64,000 bases of DNA, taken from positions 1 through 64,000 of the forward strand of contig CAVIIX010000005.1 in the NCBI GenBank assembly GCA_963643225.1. The letters run 5' to 3'. The notes below the pieces were generated by a model. The model was not told where the DNA came from, ran no database searches, and was given only the letters and a program-made list of their open reading frames with translations. Both the position numbers and the translations under genes were made by a program. The DNA comes from UBA1258 sp963643225. Its GTDB lineage: Bacteria > Bacillota > Clostridia > Lachnospirales > Lachnospiraceae. How positions within the stretch are numbered: position 1 is the first letter of the stretch; every line of letters starts with the position of its first letter. Positions 1-6,544 of the stretch are shown piece after piece.

Positions 1-55
1 CGTTCAAGAGCACCCACTGCCTAAAGGCAGTGGGTTTTCTTGAGCTTTTATAAAA
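1..55 (-). repeat. 55-bp hairpin repeat A, perfect inverted copy of 61375-61429
   Basis: These bases are the exact reverse complement of 61375-61429, 55 of 55 positions. Read on the minus strand the element starts TTTTATAAAAGCTCAAG and folds into a two-part hairpin: an outer 6-bp stem (TCAAGA/TCTTGA) and an inner 9-bp stem (CCCACTGCC/GGCAGTGGG) with a 4-base loop. It lies just beyond the terminator of the PFL operon. The right-hand copy continues into further hairpins, so this copy may extend past the window edge. Confidence 0.9.
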
Positions 56-70
56 TATTGGTAGTAAAAA

Positions 71-92
71 GGGCTCGGAGTACTCCGAGCCC
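71..92 (-). terminator. Rho-independent terminator of the split PFL operon
   Basis: A perfect 22-bp palindrome (GGGCTCGGAGT/ACTCCGAGCCC) is followed on the minus strand by a T-rich run. It lies 19 bp past the stop of the glycyl-radical-domain gene, so it would end the three-gene leftward transcript. Confidence 0.85.
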
Positions 93-110
93 TTACAAGC
101 ACTAATTAAA

Positions 111-359
111 TTAGAATGCTTCGTGGAATGTACGGGAGATAACGTCTGCCTGCTGTTCAGGTGTTAACTTAATGAAGTTAACTGCATATCCTGATACACG
201 GATTGTAAGCTGAGGATAGTTCTCAGGATGTGCCTGTGCATCAAGAAGAGTTTCTCTGTTAAGTACATTTACGTTAAGGTGATGACCACCCTTTGTTACA
301 TAACCGTCAAGCAATGAAACAAGGTTGTCAACCTGCTGTGTGTTAGCTACTGTTGCCAT
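111..359 (-). CDS. Free-standing glycyl-radical domain protein (PFL C-terminal domain in trans)
   Basis: This 82-residue protein corresponds to the last ~80 residues of ordinary pyruvate formate-lyase. It contains the glycyl-radical signature RVSGY with the radical glycine at residue 57, preceded by PQLTI and followed by a helix ending RTFHEAF, as at the C terminus of E. coli PflB (Gly734). A good Shine-Dalgarno (AAGGAGG, 369-375) supports the ATG. It is the last gene of the pflB operon. The neighbouring PflB core lacks this domain, so the protein is the obvious source of the radical glycine. It also resembles GrcA/YfiD, the PFL repair protein, but lacks that family's N-terminal region, and no full-length PFL is visible here. 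Activation by PflA (61533-62288) is inferred. Confidence 0.9.
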   Translation of the reverse strand: MATVANTQQVDNLVSLLDGYVTKGGHHLNVNVLNRETLLDAQAHPENYPQLTIRVSGYAVNFIKLTPEQQADVISRTFHEAF

Positions 360-376
360 ATTTTTGTCCTCCTTAA

Positions 377-577
377 TTATTCGTAAGAATCAAGCCCCTG
401 ATGAAGCGTAGGAACGCTGCATGCAAGGGGTGTTCTTGAACAGTCTGTGCACCCCATGGTCTGAACGGTTTTAGAACTTGAGACTTCGTCAGTATCCACG
501 TTAATGTGTCCAACCCCATTTTCAATGCTTGAATCAAGCATTTTTACAAGATCATCAATCATTGCATTATTGTCCAT
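377..577 (-). CDS. Small Cys-containing half-copy of the PFL glycyl-radical domain, unknown role
   Basis: This 66-residue protein sits between the PFL core and the free glycyl-radical domain. Residues 6-30 (DDLVKMLDS...GHINVD) resemble the N-terminal part of that domain (DNLVSLLDG...HHLNVN). The second half diverges: there is no RVSGY and no radical glycine, but it has three cysteines in a CTDCSRTPLAC segment (Cys43, 46, 53). I start it at the ATG at 577 because an AGGAGG (586-591) lies 8 bases upstream; the longer GTG reading overlaps that site. Its own ribosome binding site argues for an intact gene. Possible roles are a cap that occupies the core's docking site, a redox sensor, or an assembly factor. 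All three are inference, and decay of a duplicated domain is the alternative. Confidence 0.7.
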   Translation of the reverse strand: MDNNAMIDDLVKMLDSSIENGVGHINVDTDEVSSSKTVQTMGCTDCSRTPLACSVPTLHQGLDSYE

Positions 578-611
578 TGGAAACACCTCCTGTCCTCTAT
601 TTAAGTATTAA

Positions 612-2648
612 TTATTTTAAGTCGATTTCGATATCGCCAGCGAATACCTTGTCTTCCTTACCAAGAGCACCGGGGATGATAGTGAAGGTATTTGAAATAC
701 CATCCTGTGAATCCATGAAAGGAAGCTTTGCAACTGATGAAAGGGAAGCAACTGCACCGTGAGTATCGCGGTTGTGCATCGGGTTAGCACCGGGAGCGAA
801 AGGCTGACCTTTTCTACGTCCGTCAGGTGTGTTGCCTGTAGCCTTACCATAAGTTACGTTAGAAGTAATTGTAAGAACTGACATTGTAGGGAAGCCATCT
901 CTGTAGGTGTGGTGTCTTCTGATCATTGTCATGAACTTGTGAACTAATTCAGTAGCGATAGAGTCTACACGGTCATCATCGTTACCGTATTTAGGGAAGT
1001 CACCTGTTGTTTCGAAGTCTGTGATGATACCATCTTCGTCACGTATAACTTTAACCTTTGCATACTTGATAGCAGATAAGGAGTCAGCAACAACTGAAAG
1101 ACCTGCCAAACCTGTAGCGAAGTAACGACGAACGTCTCTGTCATGAAGAGCCATCTGTGCTCTTTCATAGCAGTACTTATCATGCATGTAGTGAATAACG
1201 TTAAGGGTATTTACATAAACGTCAGCGAGCCATTCCATCATATCGGTGTACTTGGCCATAACGTCATCGTAATCAAGGTAATCACCTTCAACAGGACGGT
1301 ATTTAGGACCAACCTGCTTTTTGGTAACTTCGTCAACACCACCGTTAAGAGCGTAAAGTAAGCACTTAGCAAGGTTAGCACGAGCACCGAAGAACTGCAT
1401 TTCCTTACCGATTCTCATTGAAGATACGCAGCAGGCAATGCCGTAGTCATCACCGTGAGTAACTCTCATAAGGTCATCGTTTTCATACTGGATAGAGCAT
1501 GACTGGATGGACATCTTAGCACAGAACTTCTTGAAAGGTAAAGGAAGTCTTGTGGACCAGAGTACTGTAAGGTTAGGCTCGGGAGCAGAACCAAGGTTTG
1601 TAAGAGTGTGGAGGTAACGGAAGCTCATCTTTGTAACCATGTGACGGCCGTCAATACCAACACCACCGATTGATTCGGTTACCCATACAGGGTCGCCTGC
1701 GAAAATCTGGTTATATTCAGGAGTACGAGCGAATTTAACGCAACGAAGCTTCATGATGAAGTGGTCAACGAATTCCTGAATCTGTTCTTCTGTAAATGTA
1801 CCGTTAGCTAAGTCTCTTTCAGCGTAGCAGTCGATGAAGGTTGATGTACGTCCAAGGGACATAGCAGCACCGTTCTGTTCCTTAACTGCTGAGAGGTAAC
1901 CAAAGTATGTAGCCTGGATTGCTTCCTGAACGTTTGAAGCGGGCTTGGAAATATCACAGCCGTAAGAAGCTGCCATTTCCTTCATCATCTTTAAAGCAAC
2001 GATCTGCTCAGAGATTTCTTCACGAAGACGGATAACATCATCTGTCATAACGCGTCCGGTAGAATTCTTCTGATCAATCTTGTCTTCGATAAGACGATCG
2101 ATACCGTAAAGAGCAATTCTTCTGTAGTCACCAATGATACGGCCACGGCCATAAGCATCGGGAAGACCTGTAATAACGTGAGCTGAACGGCATGCTCTCA
2201 TTTCATCATTGTAAGCATCGAAACAGCCTGCGTTGTGTGTCTTTCTGTGTACTGAGAAGAACTCTGAAATTTCAGGATCTACTGTGTAACCGTTATCAGC
2301 ACATGCCTTTTCTGCCATTCTGATACCGCCGTAAGGCTGCATTGAACGCTTGAAAGGCTTATCTGTCTGGAAGCCAACGATAGTTTCCTTGCTCTTGTCA
2401 AGGTAACCGGGGCCGTGAGATGTGATAGTAGATACAACCTTTGTATCCATATCAAGCACGCCGCCTGCTTCTCTTTCTTTGTTCTGAAGATCTCTTACCA
2501 TAGCCCAAAGGTCTTTGGTGTTCTGTGTAGGGCCTGCGAGGAATGAATCATCGCCATCATAGGGATGATAGTTCTTCTGGATGAAATCACGTACGTTGAT
2601 TTCGTTTTCCCACTTGCCGCCTACAAAATCTTTCCATTCTGGTCTCAT
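612..2648 (-). CDS. pflB: Pyruvate formate-lyase catalytic core lacking the glycyl-radical domain
   Basis: Formate C-acetyltransferase converts pyruvate and CoA to acetyl-CoA and formate in the anaerobic cytoplasm. The 678 residues align by eye with E. coli PflB from the N terminus through ALGKEDKV. The catalytic cysteine pair is present at residues 406-407 (IACCVS, Cys418-Cys419 in E. coli). The protein then ends with a short tail, missing the final ~80 residues that carry the radical glycine. That domain is encoded two genes downstream; 678 plus 82 equals the 760 residues of E. coli PflB. The break falls in the linker, each piece has its own AGGAGG-type site, and a half-copy gene lies between, so one sequencing frameshift cannot explain it. 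Promoter at 2753-2781. Confidence 0.93.
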   Translation of the reverse strand: MRPEWKDFVGGKWENEINVRDFIQKNYHPYDGDDSFLAGPTQNTKDLWAMVRDLQNKEREAGGVLDMDTKVVSTITSHGPGYLDKSKETIVGFQTDKPFKRSMQPYGGIRMAEKACADNGYTVDPEISEFFSVHRKTHNAGCFDAYNDEMRACRSAHVITGLPDAYGRGRIIGDYRRIALYGIDRLIEDKIDQKNSTGRVMTDDVIRLREEISEQIVALKMMKEMAASYGCDISKPASNVQEAIQATYFGYLSAVKEQNGAAMSLGRTSTFIDCYAERDLANGTFTEEQIQEFVDHFIMKLRCVKFARTPEYNQIFAGDPVWVTESIGGVGIDGRHMVTKMSFRYLHTLTNLGSAPEPNLTVLWSTRLPLPFKKFCAKMSIQSCSIQYENDDLMRVTHGDDYGIACCVSSMRIGKEMQFFGARANLAKCLLYALNGGVDEVTKKQVGPKYRPVEGDYLDYDDVMAKYTDMMEWLADVYVNTLNVIHYMHDKYCYERAQMALHDRDVRRYFATGLAGLSVVADSLSAIKYAKVKVIRDEDGIITDFETTGDFPKYGNDDDRVDSIATELVHKFMTMIRRHHTYRDGFPTMSVLTITSNVTYGKATGNTPDGRRKGQPFAPGANPMHNRDTHGAVASLSSVAKLPFMDSQDGISNTFTIIPGALGKEDKVFAGDIEIDLK

Positions 2649-2731
2649 TTGAAATGCCTCCTGTAAGTTTGTTAAGTGTAATTAATTTGTAAATGACGAC
2701 GAAAGATTTTCATCGGATCATTAAACTTTAA

Positions 2732-2746
2732 GCATTCTATAAATGC
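2732..2746. promoter_or_regulatory. Inverted repeat at the predicted PFL transcription start
   Basis: GCATT-N5-AATGC begins at about +1 of the predicted pflB transcript. Its position fits an operator or a short 5' hairpin. The binding protein is not identifiable from sequence. Confidence 0.4.
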
Positions 2747-2752
2747 AACACT

Positions 2753-2781
2753 ATTATAAGATAGAAGAAAACCTCAGTCAA
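2753..2781 (-). promoter_or_regulatory. Strong sigma-A promoter of the split PFL operon
   Basis: On the minus strand, TTGACT (2776-2781) and a perfect TATAAT (2753-2758) are separated by 17 bases. The predicted start is near 2746, leaving a leader of about 100 bases before pflB. Confidence 0.8.
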
Positions 2782-2839
2782 GAATTCAGAATGTTCTTTT
2801 TTAAGTACAAAGTGCCTATTTTAAGGGATTTTTATAATC

Positions 2840-2868
2840 TTGAAAAACAAAAGAATTGGTATTATACT
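2840..2868 (+). promoter_or_regulatory. Sigma-A promoter of the DUF1858 gene
   Basis: TTGAAA (2840-2845), a 17-base spacer and TATACT (2863-2868) point right, divergent from the PFL promoter. The spacing to the ATG at 2895 allows a short leader with AAGGAG. Confidence 0.75.
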
Positions 2869-2894
2869 ACAAATGTTTAAGAAAGGAGTCAGTT

Positions 2895-3086
2895 ATGGCA
2901 AATATCACTAAGGAAATGACAATTGGCGAAATTTTACGTACGGTTCCAAAGGTTGCTCCGGTTTTAATGGAAGCAGGCATGCACTGCTTAGGCTGTCCTT
3001 CAGCACAGGCTGAAAGTCTTGAAGAAGCTGCAATGGTACATGGAATCGATATCAATGCACTTATGCATAAGATTGAAGAAATGTAA
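2895..3086 (+). CDS. DUF1858-type redox-disulfide domain protein
   Basis: This 63-residue protein matches the DUF1858 (hybrid-cluster-protein-associated disulfide) family: a helical start (TIGEILRTVPKVAPVL), then GMHCLGCPSA with the CxxC pair, then SLEEAAMVHGI. Members are small cytoplasmic proteins, free or as domains in redox enzymes. Their exact reaction is unknown, though the CxxC pair suggests thiol chemistry. The ATG at 2895 is chosen because AAGGAG (2883-2888) precedes it; a longer reading would start inside the promoter. It is divergent from the split PFL operon across ~250 bp. A role in anaerobic redox control there is plausible but unproven. Confidence 0.8.
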   Translation: MANITKEMTIGEILRTVPKVAPVLMEAGMHCLGCPSAQAESLEEAAMVHGIDINALMHKIEEM

Positions 3087-3091
3087 TTTGT

Positions 3092-3131
3092 AAAAGCTAA
3101 AGAAAACCCCCTGCCTTTACGCAGGGGGTTT
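3092..3131 (+). terminator. Hairpin terminator, diverged member of repeat A
   Basis: AAACCCCCTGC/GCAGGGGGTTT with a 5-base loop follows the DUF1858 stop. The first 37 bases match repeat A (61381 on) closely, with AAAAGCT, AAGAAAACCC and CTGCCTTTA shared. It can serve both the DUF1858 gene and mecA from the other side. Confidence 0.7.
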
Positions 3132-3171
3132 GAATTTGACCGAATACGACTCGCAAGCGGGTTTTGACTAT

Positions 3172-3915
3172 TTAAAATTCCGAAAGCACTAAAACAGCGT
3201 CTTTTTCAACAATTGGTTCAAAATGCTCTTTTAAGAAGCTTTCCGAAATAGTGCTTCCACGTAAGGGAGCACCGTATTCTGAAAAGATGTTGCAGATCTT
3301 AACAAAATCCGTCACATCCATGGAGCGTCTTGTCAAGGTGAGAAGGTATTCATTAGATTTTGAATTTTTATAAAGAGAACTGTCTCCGATAAAATCTTTA
3401 CAAGCCTTCTTACATACATCCATTACTTCTGTGACTGATTTAAAACCAAAGGCCATTCCTTCAAAACCTTCCGTAGCGGAAGAACCGATGCCGGAGGAAC
3501 CATTTTCTTTGGCAGAAGAAACGGCACTTTTGAATTTCTTAAATAAATCAGAGATGTTTACAATGTCATCAGGAGAAGAATTTAAGGATTCATCCTCTGA
3601 ATCGTCACAATCCTCGCAGCCTTCAATATCGGGAGCGAATTTTGAAAACCTTGTGTCAAGCTCCTCTGGATCTTCAACTTTTGTAATCACCAAAACGATG
3701 CATTCGCCGCTCATGGGTATTGCTTCTATCATAAGAGGAATGTTGTCTGCCTCAAAACCATATTCATCATTTGCCTTTTCCATCATGTCCCTAAAGAGGT
3801 CCTTTGCTTTGTCGGAGCCGTATGCCAACTCACTCATCTTTAGTCGCCTTGAAGCTAAATCCTCTCTTGTAAGGGTACATCTTATCTGATGGTCATTTAC
3901 TTTTTCGATTTTCAT
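3172..3915 (-). CDS. mecA: MecA adaptor protein for ClpC
   Basis: MecA-family adaptors bind substrates with the N-terminal domain and load them onto the ClpC unfoldase, so that ClpCP degrades regulatory or damaged proteins. The 247 residues show the family layout. The N-terminal domain begins MKIEKVNDHQIRCTLTREDL; a low-complexity acidic linker follows (CEDCDDSEDESLNSS, about residues 97-115); the C-terminal ClpC-binding domain has FKSVTEVMDVCK and ends FSEYG followed by FLKEHFEPI. Length is typical. The gene is monocistronic and convergent with the DUF1858 gene. Which substrates it targets here cannot be told from sequence. Confidence 0.85.
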   Translation of the reverse strand: MKIEKVNDHQIRCTLTREDLASRRLKMSELAYGSDKAKDLFRDMMEKANDEYGFEADNIPLMIEAIPMSGECIVLVITKVEDPEELDTRFSKFAPDIEGCEDCDDSEDESLNSSPDDIVNISDLFKKFKSAVSSAKENGSSGIGSSATEGFEGMAFGFKSVTEVMDVCKKACKDFIGDSSLYKNSKSNEYLLTLTRRSMDVTDFVKICNIFSEYGAPLRGSTISESFLKEHFEPIVEKDAVLVLSEF

Positions 3916-3982
3916 AACAGAATACTATTATTTAACCTTTGTTTAGTCAAGTTTTTAGAGCTATTTTTTCTAAAGTTTTAAT

Positions 3983-4085
3983 TTTTATAAAGGCTCAGGA
4001 ACACTCAGTGCATTTAGACGGTGGGTGCTCCATGCGAGGTGCCGCTTTTAGCAGAGCCATAGCGAAGCGGATTGCGAATACCATT
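3983..4085 (+). repeat. Diverged composite hairpin repeat (A'B')
   Basis: The first half (TTTTATAAAGGCTCAGGAA...) resembles repeat A. From 4038 on it matches repeat B (GCCGCTTTTAG..AGAGCC..TAGCGAAGCGGATTGCGAATA). Compared with 61375-61516, the middle hairpin is deleted. An open reading frame across the repeat (from 3939) is probably fortuitous. Confidence 0.75.
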
Positions 4086-4518
4086 GCCCATAGAGCAATA
4101 AAATACATAATAATAAGGAAAGAACTAAAAAAGTCCAAAATTTATTAATAAAAAAGAGCCTGTTTGTTAACAGTTTGGACACACATTCTCAGGAAAAGTG
4201 TGTATAATGACATTTAAGTGCTTCGGCCAAGGTATATTCGGAAAGGAGGGTTGACGGGGGTTAACAAATTTTTAAAAAACTTAGGCTCCGAAATAAAACG
4301 GGGTGATAAAAGTCTTTCGGCACGTTAATCGTACTGAATAATGGGTTTAAAAATTGTTTTCAATTTTCTCTTAGTGTTCACAAATAATTCAAGTCAGTTT
4401 CATATGTAAGTAACACATACAGAATACACTAATAACAGGAATATGACCGAAACATCAGTCGGCTTTTGATTGCCCGGCATATTATTGTTTATCACGCAGA
4501 AAGGTACAAAATTCAGCT
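4086..4518. other. Gap with no clear gene; possible structured leader
   Basis: This AT-rich stretch has no convincing reading frame. A TATAAT at 4203-4208 lies just after an ACACAC/GTGTGT inverted repeat (4179-4203). The following ~120 bases have G-rich blocks (around 4244-4263) and complementary pairs such as TTCGG with CCGAA (around 4237 and 4289) and GTGC with GCAC (around 4218 and 4320), which could form a structured RNA. I do not recognise a known riboswitch, SRP RNA, tmRNA, 6S RNA or RNase P RNA in it. Confidence 0.35.
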
Positions 4519-4698
4519 ATGGAAATGTTATACTTTTTAAACAACATGTTTGAAAATGGGGTTAAGCTGTTTATCGGCGGCGAACCGGCTACCCCCGAGG
4601 CAATTGCAAAGAAGGCGATGAAATCAAAGATTAAATTTATGCCGATTTTGCATTATGACGAAAATGGCGAAATTGATGAAATCAATTACGCCAGATAA
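4519..4698 (+). CDS. Small hypothetical protein, 59 residues
   Basis: The frame encodes a charged, soluble-looking peptide with GVKLFIGGEPATPEAI in the middle and HYDENGEIDEI near the end, a balanced composition more like a real protein than noise. The frame is open back to 4447 but has no other start codon. The nearest Shine-Dalgarno-like AAAGG is 14 bases upstream, longer than ideal. It could be a genuine small gene or the tail of a decayed longer one. It sits 85 bp before the GH18 gene. No function is assigned. Confidence 0.45.
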   Translation: MEMLYFLNNMFENGVKLFIGGEPATPEAIAKKAMKSKIKFMPILHYDENGEIDEINYAR

Positions 4699-4729
4699 CG
4701 TAACGCAGGACATCTTAATCAAAATTTAA

Positions 4730-4758
4730 ATGACTAATGATGGATTGTCTGATATAAT
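4730..4758 (+). promoter_or_regulatory. Probable promoter of the GH18 gene
   Basis: A perfect TATAAT (4753-4758) lies 17 bases after a weak ATGACT. An AGGAGG follows at 4769-4774, just before the ATG at 4784. This supports 4784 rather than 4730 as the start. Confidence 0.5.
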
Positions 4759-4783
4759 TAGGGCGGTCAGGAGGACAGACCTT

Positions 4784-6475
4784 ATGAAAAAAGTTATACC
4801 GGTTGTTATCGCGATCGCCCTGATTTGCGTTGTTGCAGTTGTGAATTTCGGAGGCCAGGTTAAGGAAAAATATTCTTATGGTGAAGATTTGGCCGATTTA
4901 AATGCATATTTTGACATAAACGACGATTCAGAAATTGCTATTATTTTACAGGATAACCGCATTGATGAAAAGGCAAAATTAATCAATGACGTGGTTTATA
5001 TAGACAGAGAAGCGTGTAGAGCCCTTTTGACAGAAAGGTTTTACGTTGATTTTAATGAGAATCTGCTTCTTTATACAAACGCCACCACTACCATAAGAGC
5101 GGAAATCGGTGGCACCACTTACGTTGAAAACGGTATTGAAACGGATGCAGGGTATGTGCTTTGCAAAATTTCCGAGGATACTGTTTACATTGCTTTGGAT
5201 TACATTAAAAAATTCGTGAATTTTACATATGAATTCTTCGAAAATCCTTACCGTATTCAGATGTATACAGAGTGGGGCGAAAGAACGGTTGCAAATATCA
5301 CTGAGGATACAAACGTAAGATGGAGAGGCGGAGTCAAGAGCGAAATTTTGACCTCCGTTCAAAAGGGCGACATTGTTGAAGTGCTTGAAGTGATGGATGA
5401 CTGGACCAAGATTAAAACAATGGACGCATACATTGGGTACGTTGAAAACAGGCTTTTGTCGGATGAAAGAACCGATACCGAAAAGGCTGCAACAAACGTA
5501 GCGGCAGAAGAATATGTTACCCTAAACGAAAATAAGAAAATAAACATGGTGTGGCACAATATTGAGTCTGCTCAGGACGGATATTCACTGTTCAAAACCT
5601 GTGCATATATAAAAGAAGTAAATGTTATTTCTCCTACATGGTTCTGGCTTAACGATAACGAAGGCAATTTTTCAAGCATTGCCGATGAAAGCTATGTTAC
5701 CGCTTCCCACAGAATGGGAATGGAGGTATGGGCGCTTGTGTCAAACTTCCATACAGGTACTGATGTGGATTTAACGGAAGTTTTATCCTACACTACCAAG
5801 AGAGAATATTTGATTAACGGTCTTATTCAGGAATGCATTACCTACGGAGTGGACGGTATTAACGTTGACTTTGAGCAGGTGCCTTCTTCCTGTGGCGACC
5901 ACTACATTCAGTTTATAAGAGAACTTTCTTTGGCAGCGCATGAATACGGACTTATTGTCAGTGTCGATAATTTCGTGCCCAGCGAATACACTGCCCACTA
6001 TAACCGTAAGGAGCAGGGACTTTTCGTGGACTATTTGATTATCATGGGCTATGACGAACACTACGCAGGCAGTGAAGTCGGCTCCGTATCAAGTGTTTCC
6101 TGGATGAAGAAGGGTATTGAAGACACAATTGCAGTTGTGGATCCATCTAAAGTTATTAACGCAATTCCTTTTTACACAAGAGTCTGGATGACGGAAAACG
6201 GTACCACCACCAGCGAAGCCCTTGATATGGTTACTGCAAAAGCATGTTTAAAGAAACATGGGATCACCACTTCATGGGATGAAGAAACCTGTCAGAATTA
6301 CGGCGAAGCAACAGACGGCGGAATTTTCTATCAGGTATGGATGGAAGATGCTGATTCCGTTAAGGTTCGTTTAAATGTTATGGATACTTTGGGTATTGCC
6401 GGTGTTGCTGCCTGGAGACTTGGCATGGAAACAAGAGATATCTGGGATATTCTGGAAAGCTATATGCTTTATTAA
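4784..6475 (+). CDS. Membrane-anchored SH3/GH18 cell-wall hydrolase
   Basis: Likely an extracytoplasmic N-acetylglucosaminidase-like enzyme of the YaaH/SleL group acting on peptidoglycan. Order over 563 residues: N-terminal membrane anchor (KKVIPVVIAIALICVVAVV); a region like the copper-amine-oxidase N-terminal fold; an SH3-like segment (VRWRGGVKSEILTSVQKGD...YVENRLLS); then a GH18 barrel from ~residue 250. The GH18 motif reads DGINVDFEQ, keeping the catalytic Glu near residue 363 and the last Asp, with Asn at the middle Asp of DxxDxDxE. The end (AAWRLGMETRDIWDIL) fits the last barrel strand. I start at 4784 because AGGAGG lies 9 bases upstream. Monocistronic, with a terminator at 6482. The Asn substitution occurs in relatives, so activity is likely but not certain. 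Confidence 0.8.
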   Translation: MKKVIPVVIAIALICVVAVVNFGGQVKEKYSYGEDLADLNAYFDINDDSEIAIILQDNRIDEKAKLINDVVYIDREACRALLTERFYVDFNENLLLYTNATTTIRAEIGGTTYVENGIETDAGYVLCKISEDTVYIALDYIKKFVNFTYEFFENPYRIQMYTEWGERTVANITEDTNVRWRGGVKSEILTSVQKGDIVEVLEVMDDWTKIKTMDAYIGYVENRLLSDERTDTEKAATNVAAEEYVTLNENKKINMVWHNIESAQDGYSLFKTCAYIKEVNVISPTWFWLNDNEGNFSSIADESYVTASHRMGMEVWALVSNFHTGTDVDLTEVLSYTTKREYLINGLIQECITYGVDGINVDFEQVPSSCGDHYIQFIRELSLAAHEYGLIVSVDNFVPSEYTAHYNRKEQGLFVDYLIIMGYDEHYAGSEVGSVSSVSWMKKGIEDTIAVVDPSKVINAIPFYTRVWMTENGTTTSEALDMVTAKACLKKHGITTSWDEETCQNYGEATDGGIFYQVWMEDADSVKVRLNVMDTLGIAGVAAWRLGMETRDIWDILESYMLY

Positions 6476-6481
6476 ATCAAG

Positions 6482-6499
6482 GCGGATGGAGACATCCGC
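6482..6499 (+). terminator. Terminator of the GH18 gene
   Basis: A perfect 7-bp stem (GCGGATG/CATCCGC) with a GAGA loop is followed by TGTTTGATTGTT, seven bases past the stop codon. Confidence 0.7.
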
Positions 6500-6506
6500 T
6501 GTTTGA

Positions 6507-6535
6507 TTGTTAAAAAAGCTTTTAAATGCTATACT
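6507..6535 (+). promoter_or_regulatory. Promoter placing the sua5 start at or near the ATG
   Basis: TTGTTA (6507-6512), 17 bases and TATACT (6530-6535) predict transcription starting at about 6541-6543, only a few bases before the ATG at 6545. No Shine-Dalgarno is visible there. Confidence 0.55.
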
Positions 6536-6544
6536 TATAAAAAT

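Noticed and set aside
111..2648. The split PFL as a simple sequencing frameshift or pseudogene
   Set aside because: Three separate strong ribosome sites, an extra half-domain gene in between, an intact terminator and a consensus promoter make one error or recent decay unlikely.
3939..4148. A 69-codon open frame over the diverged repeat near 4 kb
   Set aside because: Most of its sequence is the dispersed repeat itself, it has no ribosome site, and related frames would appear at every repeat copy.
4200..4330. A c-di-AMP, c-di-GMP or other known riboswitch before the GH18 gene
   Set aside because: Some purine-rich and paired blocks are suggestive, but none of the conserved motifs of those classes could be found.
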